35,457 nt of DNA from Diatrype stigma. Lineage: Eukaryota; Ascomycota; Sordariomycetes; Xylariales; Diatrypaceae. The stretch lies in contig JAKJXP020000193.1 in assembly GCA_022225965.2 (NCBI GenBank), positions 1 through 35,457 on the forward strand, read 5' to 3'. The position numbers were made by a program, and so were the translations under genes. Position 1 is the stretch's first letter; every line of letters begins with the position of its first letter. Below the pieces are notes generated by a model. That model had not been told where the DNA came from. It worked only from the letters and a program-made list of their open reading frames with translations, and searched no databases. Positions 19,674 to 29,503 of the stretch are shown here, in pieces.

Positions 19674-22600
19674 TATAAGACATCGGGTGGGTGACCCCGA
19701 TGATACGAGCACGCTTGATTCATTCCGGCGGGCTTTTAGGTAGGCTGAACCCAAGACGGTAGTACAATCGTGAGAAGTACATGGACAACTTTCGAAGTAT
19801 CAGCAAAGACCTTTCGAAAGGGGATGTTCAATGCGGTGGCCAGCGGTAGCCCAGCGGTAGCCCTGAAGGCTAAACTATCACGAAGTCAGCGGTGCACCGT
19901 CGCCTGTCACCTTGCCAAAATTAGAAGCGTTGCAGATCATAAAAGGCTATAGCACTGCATGGGCGATACCGATTGAGGCGATATGCAAGGGCAGTTATAG
20001 TGCTAGTAAAAGGGGACGATTGCGTACAGGCTTATTCATCGAAGACTAGGCCAATAGGTGAAGAAGTATAACCTCACTCGTCCGAAGCTAGACGCACGAT
20101 GATATAGCCCCCCTGCCCGAAATAAGCAAAAATTCAGGGTCCGTTCCACGTGAGGGTTGCATTACCAACGGGAGCGATCGGCGACCGGGGGCGGCGTGGC
20201 AGTGCACCACCACCGTTACCAGCATTAACACCCTGGCACTTAAGCGCTTTTTCGATCTATCTCCCTGCCCTACGACGTTGAATATGTCGAACAAACAGGG
20301 ACCGACAAGACAAGGGCTGGCTTGCTTGCCTGCTTGCTTTGCTGCAGGGACCATCCCCACGATCCCAACGGCCGGGAGGTAGTAGAAGAGGACGAGAGAA
20401 AACAGAAAAGGTTCCATCAAACTGAATGAACACGAGATTTCCTGCATCGGAACGCGCCCGTGCGTAGACCGGTCGTTCGGAGTGCCCCCGCTATCTCAGA
20501 ACGGCACGCCGCTCGGTGCTGGCCACGCACGCGTCGACCGCGGCATCGGCCCTGCGGCCGGAGGACATGGGGGCAAGAGGATTGTCGCGCGCTAGGATGC
20601 AAGTCATGGAGATGCCATCGAGTTCCAGCCGTACGGGACTGAGATCGCAAGGGATGACTTGCTGCGATGTAGTTACGTTGTCGGTGTCACTCAAGTGTCA
20701 CCCAAACGTCCTATTCCATCATCGTACATGGGAGGCGGATGTTATCAACTACCTAGAACATCACTGCCATTTTGCTCGCAATTGTCATCATTTACTACGT
20801 GTGGAAGAGAGTGTGCAGGCTTCGAGAAATCTTCGCGAATTGGCTGATTCATTCGATCTGACATTGATTGACCTGACATTCTGTAGTGCTACAGCGATGT
20901 GCGAGTTGGAGTACTGATCATCCGCGTTTCTAAAAATGGTACTCAGATCCTAGTTATGGAGGGTTGCCCAAGCAATTCTAGCGCCGACTTTCCAGATTTT
21001 CCACGCAAGGACACGCAGTGGGAAAAGGTGCGAGCTGGGACCTGGGCCGGTTTCGTACGAGCGGACGAGAGATAGGGGAGCAGTGCTAGCCTGATATGAT
21101 CTCATGATCGGCAGGGTAGCAACCATTCTCGGTAGCCAAGCCCCGCCATTAGCTGCTGCTGAAAAATGCAACCGGGGCACCGAACGGCGAAGGGGTGCAG
21201 AACTATTATGCACGTCAACTCCGCGTCTCTATCCCAGGCCTGCTGCCCATTATGGGCTTGGGGCTTGCTGCGAAAGCAATAAGGGAGCGGGCCAAACGAG
21301 GCTCGAATGTCGTCCAACAACGGCTTCTAATCCCTTTCTCGGATAGTTGGTTGAACAAACATGACGGGTGTCGCTGTAATGGCGCGGCCGTCCCATCTGA
21401 TCTACATATGCGCGCTCACGTGTGAGTGACGTTGTGCTTGCTTCTGCTTGCATCGAAAATCACTGTTTGCTGATGACTTCTCAGCAAAGAAGAATCCCGT
21501 ATATGCGCGATGAACTAACTCGCGACCTAACCCTGCGTCGATTATCAGATTTTCTTTAGGCGCCGCAAAATACAGTTTGTGATGATAGCATGATATGAGC
21601 AAGGGGGGGTGTAGCATGGCACCCTGACGCCGAGGCCATTCCCAAAACTACCAGGCGTGCATGGGGCCAAAGCAAGGCTGGGGAATTAATACAGGTGATA
21701 TTGCCCTGCCGCCCACTGCTGCGGGACGCACGCGCGGGAAGCAACCACATATTAGTCTTCCTCGCTCTCCTTTTGCCTGTGTCGAGGGCAGGCAAGCGAG
21801 CAGGCCGAGCAGGCCGGACGAGGCTAATAACAAATCGGCCGCTCTCTTTCACTCTCGCTATGGAACCCCACTCCACTTGCCGGGGCTTATGGAAAGCGCT
21901 TAAGGATGACCCCGTCCAGCTCCTCTGCGGGACGCGCCTGTCTGTTGTCGCCGGCGACTTCTTCCAGGGACCAGAAGCGCATCTTCCCGCGGACCTTACA
22001 GACACGGAAGAGATCAGCGGTCCATCAGATTCACAGAGCCTCAACACGAGGTAGAATCGTACGAAAAGCTGGCAGAAGGAGTCGGGCCTTGCGCCGGAAT
22101 AGTCCAAGCAGTCTGTTCCTCCCCAACGAGAGCTGGGTAGGGTAGGACCGAAGCCGATTCAGGGCCGACGCACGCCGTCTCCTGCCCCGGTTGTGGAGGG
22201 ACAGCTCGTCGTCTTTGTGTAATCACAGGGTTTGCCCGGCTGCGAGATCTCGTGTGGCCTTCTGGTGAAGATCTGTCTTACCGAATGGGCTGATGCGGCA
22301 GTCTACTGCCACGACTGGCGGTGAATCCGTCCTACCTACCTGCCTGCCTACCTATCTGCCGTACATGTGGGTGTCTTCGACGGCGGGTACGATACAGACA
22401 CATCTTGTTCCCGTACTGCAGACACACCCTTCCCGGAATAGGGGACAAGCGGTTAGCACAACGCGCCCGTGGAGGTTATTCGACTACGCGACAGCGTAAA
22501 CAACTACCACGAGATGGTATTCCCCTTTTTGGGAAAGCTATGCGCATCGGGAAAGGGTGTTGCGTCGTGTGGAAAGCTTGGCATGCACAAGACCATCCCA

Positions 22601-22860
22601 ATATTGATCATCAGGTCCTAGATGCAGCGTAGACTTTGCGCCAAGGCCGCGATTTGGTTTGCTGTGGAATAAGGCCGATGTAAGTCGTGGCTCATTCCAC
22701 TGCCCTCGGTACCTGTTGAGGCTGAATGCATCGGGGTACACAGCATGGCCTCGCGTCTCTTCGCGGCAATGTGTTGCATGACTGGGATCTTGTTATCTTG
22801 TTGTTTCTGTTTACGATCATACGAGACCTGAGTTGTGGACTATACGCGTATAGCTTTATT
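19674..22860. other. gene-poor region, nothing convincing
   Basis: Composition is ordinary to GC-rich. Several mutually overlapping open frames exist, the longest at 21556-22107 (minus, 183 codons) and 20516-20917 (plus, 133 codons). None shows a domain, and frames on both strands are open at once around 21.6-22.1 kb, which points to GC-driven openness. An 11-bp tandem AGCGGTAGCCC is at about 19843-19863, and short CCTA/CTTG-type microsatellites are near 20320-20345 and 22330-22360. Confidence 0.5.
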
Positions 22861-24591
22861 CACCATGTTGGCGGAAATATATAAGAGCTGGCTATTGTGG
22901 TTGAACTATGAGCATCTCCCTGGTGACATGTTTTTGATACCGCAGCGTGGCCCCTAGGTGACGGGATTGGGCGTGGTGGTACCCACACAGCTGCGATATC
23001 TTTATCATTGGACGGCTTTGCTGCGCATGATCAGACGACGCAGTAGTATTCACTTAGATGGCAGTCACTATTGGCAGAGCGCTTGTCTCACTTTGATGCC
23101 TTGACCAATCCCACGCTCTTGAGGTATACTGCCACGTCGCCGTGAATCACACCAAGAGGCGGATCGTGGGGGTTCATAGTTTACCTAGATAATATATAAC
23201 TAATACAACAGCTTCTCAGTGTAGGGTTTGGATACAGCGCAGCTGTGCGGGAATTTCACTAAATACTGTCTTTTCCGATACCACGGTACTGCATATCGCT
23301 GCCCAATTTAAGAGCCAATATAAGGAAGACTACCATCCATTGAAGCAAGCTTATTTGGCTAAGTTAGATTTGATGCTAGATCTGTCTCAGATATGTAGCT
23401 TGACATCGGGTAATTGATGAAACCGGGATCAAAGCGAAATAATATATTTGGGATAAACGCCACTTAAATTGCCATGCCAATAGCGCAGCATTCCAGCCCT
23501 GGAAATGAAGCTTATATCAACGTCCCGAACGTGTATGCGTTGTAGCCCTTCTCCGGACCTTCATATATGTATTGGCCGTTATTTCATTGCTATATCTTCA
23601 CAGCGTAAACAATGTACGGAAACGAAGAACGATAATCGACAGAATGTATTCGGCTCGGCACGGCACGCGACATGCCGAATTAACTACGAGAACACGGCGT
23701 AGCTTGAGGAAATCTCTCATACAGAACGATGCTATGTACCGGATGCCATCTGAAACTGCCCTTGACTCGTTAAATGAATCTATAAAGGCACATCGTCGAT
23801 TTAGCTCATAAATAATTAGTTACTATCTTGCTGGTGGGTCATAGTGAGTCCTATCAGGTGGGCGGTGGGCTATTGGCTTCGGGCAGCGATAATTAGTGCA
23901 TAAGAGACGGGGATCTATGTAGTACAACGATAGCGATGGGACTGCACGTCGAAGGCGCTGTGCTGGATAGTAAGAGGTTCTCGAAGCTATAGCTTGATAG
24001 ACCGATACTGTTGAAAAGAGACACGAACATAAATCAGCTGTTCATAACGTTGCTATGACGTTGTATTCCATGTGCTGAAGTATCGTGAGCTTGAGGCACC
24101 TGGGTGGTAAGTCCGAAGAACGATGCCTGCAAGAGGAAACGTCGCCGTAGTAGGCGACGATGCATGTATATATTATGTCAATGTAAGACTCGAATGTATA
24201 TACATAGTAATGATAAAAGGGGGGAATGGCGGCTAGCGCCCGTGGAGGGCCCGTGGGAGCCCCATGGACGCGTGTACTTTTTCTTCCCTCTGCTCAGCTC
24301 AGCTCGACTCCTAAAAGGTTTCTTTGAGGTTAGCATAAACAGAGGAGGAACGGTAAGGGCAAATGACGTCAGGCTATGGGTTTGTGTTCTTCACGATGAT
24401 TTGTAGCTGCTAGCTGCCACCGGGGCGAGAGGATCCCGGACAGCGGGCTCGTAGCGGCGGAACAAGGCCCCAAAAGGGGAGAAGAATCGCAGGAGCAGGG
24501 GAAGGGGACCGCGGAAATTTGGCGGATGGGCGGGGCCTGGGAAGGGCACGCGCCCGAGGCTACCCTAGGGATGGGATAAGTAAGAAGAAGT

Positions 24592-24675
24592 TCCCCGCTG
24601 GCGCTGGCACTGGCGCTGGGTACATGCCTGACTAGTCGCTGGTTGCGCTGCGCTGGGTCACGGTGCGCTGGGGAA
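24592..24675. repeat. imperfect GCGCTG repeats
   Basis: GGCGCTGG, GGCACTGG and GCGCTG hexamer-like units recur within about 80 bp. It is low-complexity sequence without a reading frame of note. Confidence 0.55.
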
Positions 24676-24715
24676 GCTATGCCAAGCCACCTGGTCTAGC
24701 TTACCTTACCCTAGG

Positions 24716-25028
24716 CATGTATGTACTTACTTCAGGTATGTATGTAGGTGTGTATGCAGGTTTGTATGTAGGTGAGCATGATAGATACATCCAGTCACAT
24801 CATGGTCTTATTATCTGATAATTGTAGCAGGTGAAAAGGACAGGAGAAAAGCAAAGCATGAGCCCAAGGCGAGAGAGCGGGAGGATGATTCCGCTGGCGG
24901 AGCTGGACGAGTGCACCGCATACCTACCTACTTATTTAGTATATAGAGAAGTGCGATTAAAATGGAACGGTGTCTCCTATGGATGTCTGTATGTATGTAT
25001 GTCTGTATGTATGTCTGTATGTATGTAG
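24716..25028. repeat. TATG/TGTC microsatellites
   Basis: Two tracts, about 24716-24775 (GTAT/GTAG units) and 24982-25028 (TGTA with interspersed TGTC units). The 65-codon plus-strand frame ending YGCLYVCMSVCMSVCM is just this microsatellite translated. Confidence 0.8.
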
Positions 25029-26224
25029 TAAGTGCAGGTGATAGGTAGCGGTTGAAGAGAAAGTACTAGGTAGCTGGTGGACGGTGAAGTGAACTGAATA
25101 TGAACAAGGTTAGCAGCCCAGTAGATCGCTCCGATCATGTGGGGTCCAAGCCGCCCTTCTGTGAATCCCCATCTCATCTCATCTCCATCAGAACGGGGCA
25201 CGTCGTTCGCTAATCTCTCAAGGGCGATTTGCGGGTAAAAATAGTCGACCGCCAGAGATCTGACAGATAGAACCCTATCTAGCTGTCAATCTCTCGATAT
25301 CGCCCATCCGATTGGGTTATGGCTTTGTCGATCGCCTAGTTACAACAGCGCTATAGATCCCATAGCATAAATCCCACATGCCTCGTTTGCACCCAACCTG
25401 CTGGAGGGTTTTTTGATGCGTGATTTGTGGCTATAGCACACCCAGCGCACGACTCTGGACAATATTCTTGACAAGAGTCCATTACCAACATTTGCAAATA
25501 ACATCCGACCTGTCGGCTTCTACTAGATAGGACAGCGAAAATAAATCAGCAAAGATAAATAAAGGACCGCGTAAGAAACCACCGGCGTCAAGCTAAGAAA
25601 TACTGACTGCAAAGCATACTAGTTCGGCAGTTTTGCGTAATAGTCCCCACGGCGGTAGGTGGATTTGGGTCGGAAAACGGAATAAGTACTTGCGAGACTA
25701 TACAGCGCTACTGAGATAGAGGGCACGTAACAATAGTTGATTCAAGTAGACACAAGAAGCACATGAGCTACCTGTTTGTTTATTGGTTCAGTAACGACGT
25801 GTTTCTTGGCGGCGATCATACTGAGTTATTGCTGCTATCATTTGCATTCGTCAATATAATGTTTCCACAAGGGCCGGTCCAAGTTTCGCGGGAATTGGCG
25901 ACCCATGGCTATGGGATATGATCAGACATAAATCGTAGTTGTACGATGTAGTGGCCGTTGTGGGTTTACTTGCCGGGCTGTTAAAGATGTTCAAAGCCAC
26001 ACTGAGCCGGCAGTAGTTGTCTTTCTATCCCACTTCGTGTGCACCGTTGCATGTTAACGGCGCGCCAACGGCTGGTAATAAGGAAAACAAATAATAGTTG
26101 ATCCGAACATTTGGCAATGATGGTGTTACACTAATAACCATAACTGAAGCACATATATGTAGGCGCCTATAAGAAAGTTATTAGCTATTGATGCTACTGA
26201 AGGCGAAGTTCCTTTAAGTTTAAG

Positions 26225-26253
26225 GTTCCCGGGGCAGCCTAGCTGCCGGGAAC
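26225..26253. repeat. GC-rich hairpin
   Basis: GTTCCCGG and CCGGGAAC flank a CAG/CTG pair, with a two-base GG bulge and a short loop. No T-run follows that would suggest a Pol III terminator, and no gene lies nearby. Confidence 0.6.
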
Positions 26254-26343
26254 TACGCAGTAAGGGACTTGAGTCCACATGTCTAGGTATCTAAAGAGCC
26301 ATTGCAATGCAGATAGTACTAGGTGCATGTCTTTGCTGTAGTT

Positions 26344-26388
26344 GATGTCAAGTGTCAAGATGTCAAGTGTCAAGTGTCAAGAGATGTC
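26344..26388 (+). repeat. 15-bp tandem repeat
   Basis: GATGTCAAGTGTCAA occurs twice exactly (26344-26358 and 26359-26373), followed by a partial unit ending GATGTC. Confidence 0.85.
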
Positions 26389-27905
26389 TTATGGACATAC
26401 CTAGGTATAACCTAACTTAAGTCAACTCACACCTCCTTCGTACAGAGAACCTCAAATACCCACCATACATACCTACGTGTATATACCTGGTACGGAAATA
26501 ACGATTCTGGTATTCGGGTAGCTAGTGTTTAAAGATCACAGACCCTTCAGGCGATACTGATCACCGACAGAGATGCACACAGAGATAGATGCACTTAAAA
26601 GGGAGCGGAGCAGTAAGGCTTTGGTCTACTCTTGGATTGTGACTTTGGAACCACCTACTACGTGCTAGGCAACTAGTGAGAGTAAAGGCAATCTACGTTC
26701 CTACCTACTATGTAAGTTTAAATCCTTACGGATCACGGCAATTTCCTTCAAGGTCGAGGAACAAATCCATCCACAATCACCTTTTTTCTAGTGTCGGAGA
26801 TAGGATCTCTGCTTCTCAAGTTAGGGCACTATAGCCTCTTGAATCTTTACTACGTGTGCATAAGCCCGTTTGACAATCCCACCGTGGTGGTTCGTTAGCG
26901 TCGGTCGAATGTAACGACAATTGCCGTGTTTACTTGGCTTGGCCTACAGCACGGAGTCAGCCGGCATTGGTTATAATTCGGAGAGGAGCGCACGAAAGCT
27001 TCGGGATCTGGAGAAATTCGGCCAGCGGCAAGTGGTCCGTTGAAGTCCCGTCTCAATTCTCATCCATGATACCTACGTGCAGGCAATATACGAGTGCATT
27101 CCTTGCCAAGTAATATGTAAAGGGCGGCGGTACCGAGAATGGACACGTGAACTTGGTGGGTGAAAATGTGTGAAAATTCAATGTGTTCTTTTACAGGGTC
27201 CACCACTGCTGTTGGGCCATTGAAATCCTTCTAAATCGGGCCCGAGCTGGGATGGCTGATGGACGAATTGGCTGGGGGTTTATCCGGCCGAGACAAAGTC
27301 CGCTGACAATCGATCCAGACTCCAGAATGAAGTAGCCCAGAGCCTAGGGACCACATCTTCTTCGAAGCTCGCGCTGAGGCGAGCGCCGGTCGTTTGACGT
27401 TTGATGTTCAATGATCGATGTTCGATGTTCTGGTGCGCATCAGAACATACACACGTCTTTCTTTGCCACTAGCCGGCGGCCTCCCTCAAGCGGCATGCCA
27501 CAACCCCAGAATGCGAATGCACGCCCGTCGGCTTTGAGCCCGCACAATAGAGATGCAGGCAGATAGCAAAGCATTTGCCTCTGGGGAATATCTGGAACCT
27601 CTGGGACCCCGGAGCCTCTGGGGAGTGAGAGAATGCATCTGTACAGCCATGGATTCGTCATCTCGTGTCGTTGATTTCCCCCATGACCCTGACAGCGGTA
27701 CTGTACAGTACGGCATGAGAGAGTCTACTCTCCCCAATGGATCTGGTCACAGTTGGATATTCATTCACATTTATTGCTATTGCATAGTACCCTTCTACCT
27801 CTGATTAGCAATTAGCAAAAATGAAGGTGCACACTATGGGGACAGGACAGCCACACTGCCACACTTCCGACCAGGGATCAGGGGCAAGGGGGGCAAAAAG
27901 CGCAA

Positions 27906-27944
27906 GGGGTACGGGGGTACGGGGGTACGGGAGTACGGGGGTAG
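27906..27944 (+). repeat. 8-bp G-rich minisatellite
   Basis: GGGGGTAC-type units are repeated about five times with single-base variants. The runs of four to five G at regular 8-bp spacing could form a G-quadruplex on the plus strand. Confidence 0.85.
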
Positions 27945-28074
27945 GAGATTGATCGACGAATCGAATGGCGACCGTCGCTCTGGGCAGAAGATTGGAACAT
28001 TGGGACCTCGACCGGACTTGTACCTCTACCTTGGGACGAGGTCACCCAACTAAAGAGCTGTAGGCTGTACCCAC

Positions 28075-28116
28075 TGCACCCACGCACCCACGCACCCACG
28101 CAACGCACCGCACCAC
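28075..28116 (+). repeat. 8-bp CGCACCCA repeats
   Basis: Three to four units of CACCCACG, followed by CGCACC variants. It is part of a cluster of simple tandem arrays upstream of the CP2 gene. Confidence 0.8.
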
Positions 28117-28269
28117 TATTCATGACTTACAGGGCCCAAAGGACTAGACAGAGGACCTCGCTCCGATCTCCAGTCATCTCCATTCTAGAAGCAATTGGCT
28201 ACCAACCAGCTGCCATCTTACCGTAGGAGGTACGTAGTACGTAGTATTGCTGGGTGTGCCCATCGCCCG

Positions 28270-28322
28270 TTCCCTATTCCCTATTCCCTATTCCCTATCC
28301 CCTACCATCTACCATCTACCAT
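28270..28322 (+). repeat. TTCCCTA and CCATCTA tandem repeats
   Basis: Four copies of the 7-mer TTCCCTA are followed by three copies of CCATCTA-like 7-mers. The first resembles, but is not, the fungal telomere unit CCCTAA. Confidence 0.85.
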
Positions 28323-28582
28323 GTATCCCGCGCGACTACGCGACTTGTCCCCTCTGCCATCAGCCCAGTACCTCCGCCTCTGGGCCTCTGCCTCTGGGCC
28401 TCTGTACCTCTGTGCTCACACTCCTCAGTCGGTTAGCAACCCATGATCCCGGTACCATTAGGTAAGGCATGTAAGGTCGGCATGGTAGTCAAGGTACGGT
28501 AGGCGGGCTGGCAGGGTAGCTAAGGTAGCTAGCCAAACCAACTCATGCGTTTTCGACATGAATGATGTCCTCCGATGTTCTC

Positions 28583-28621
28583 CATCTTATGTGTACATCT
28601 TATGTGTGCATCTTATGAGTG
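28583..28621 (+). repeat. 13-bp tandem repeat, three copies
   Basis: CATCTTATGTGTA, CATCTTATGTGTG and CATCTTATGAGTG stand head to tail. Confidence 0.9.
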
Positions 28622-29503
28622 CATACCGCACACAAGCCATAGTACCTACACTTGGTACCGCAGCCTGTCTAGATGGCATTGCCCTCGGTGTATCGTGTAT
28701 CCCCCGTCACTCACACGCCTCCCCCCCTCGATAATGCGACGCCCAGGCAAGCCCCATTGCCCCCTTCTCTCAAGCCCTCCTGTCTGCGTCTACTTCTACG
28801 CACGCCTACCTGCCTACGTACATAACATATCTCCCCAGCTGCCTGTTCTTACGGCTGTTCCCTCGCTTGCTGTGGCTCTCAACTGTGGCCTAACCCAACG
28901 ATCGTCACTAATACCTACTATATACCATAAGCAACAACCGATGCGCCTAAGCCATTCCGAACTCCACCACTTGCACTTCGGGGGGAACATCATCTTAGGT
29001 TGTATCCACCAAGCCAGATCCTAGTGAGCAGTACTATATTACGGTACTCTCACCCACCCTCGCGAGAGCCTCTATTTCTACCCATATACTTGAACTTCTT
29101 TCGTTCGCTCGCTATTTTGTCGCATCGTTCTATTTGGTTTATACTCTAGCTGCTTCTATTATTACAGCCCTACTGTAGTTGCACCACCACAACCTCTCCG
29201 CTCCGCTGGGATTTCGATCTTTATCCCCCCCTCCTCGTCAAGCACTGCAGACGCCCTGCCCTGCCGCAAGCCTGCTGCTGCTAATACTTTAGTCATTCGC
29301 TCTCCCTCCCCCCACCGTCAAGCCTCCCTCACCATAAGGAGCTCGGCATAGACCAGGCGCGTTCGTTTTATTCGAAACCATATCGCACGGTCTACGAGGC
29401 CTATCTGCCCATCCAAGGCTTTTCACTTTAATAATTCCCTAATTATTTTGTCAACAACGCGGCGTAGCTGTCTTGCGACAGCAACCGACCTATCTCAGTC
29501 CCA
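28622..29503 (+). promoter_or_regulatory. probable promoter and 5' leader of the CP2 gene
   Basis: A CT-rich stretch (about 29041-29340, with blocks such as CTCTCACCCACCCTC and TCTCCCTCCCCCC) precedes the proposed ATG at 29504. Pyrimidine-rich tracts like this are common just upstream of or within leaders of filamentous fungal housekeeping genes. An ACTATATTA sequence lies near 29032. No in-frame upstream extension is possible, because TAG at 29465-29467 closes the frame. Transcription start and any leader intron cannot be placed from sequence alone. Confidence 0.5.

Larger units (their letters stand above)
22861..27880. other. intergenic desert with microsatellites
   Basis: Only chance-length open frames occur. 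A TATATAA at about 22879 is followed by a very short frame only. The notable content is simple repeats (separate entries) and one hairpin at 26225-26253. I see no exon chain, RNA gene or transposon protein relic here. Confidence 0.5.

Noticed and set aside
20516..20917. 133-codon plus-strand open frame as a gene
   Set aside because: No domain or signal; overlapping frames on the other strand are equally open.
21556..22107. 183-codon minus-strand open frame as a gene
   Set aside because: The region is GC-rich and both strands are open in several frames at once; no domain is visible, and one such frame is roughly expected by chance.
28270..28300. TTCCCTA array as an interstitial telomere
   Set aside because: The unit is seven bases and differs from the fungal CCCTAA repeat; it sits among unrelated simple repeats.
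28575..29024. 149-codon plus-strand open frame as a gene
   Set aside because: It starts inside a 13-bp tandem array and reads as low-complexity Cys/Pro/His/Ser-rich sequence in the promoter region of the CP2 gene.
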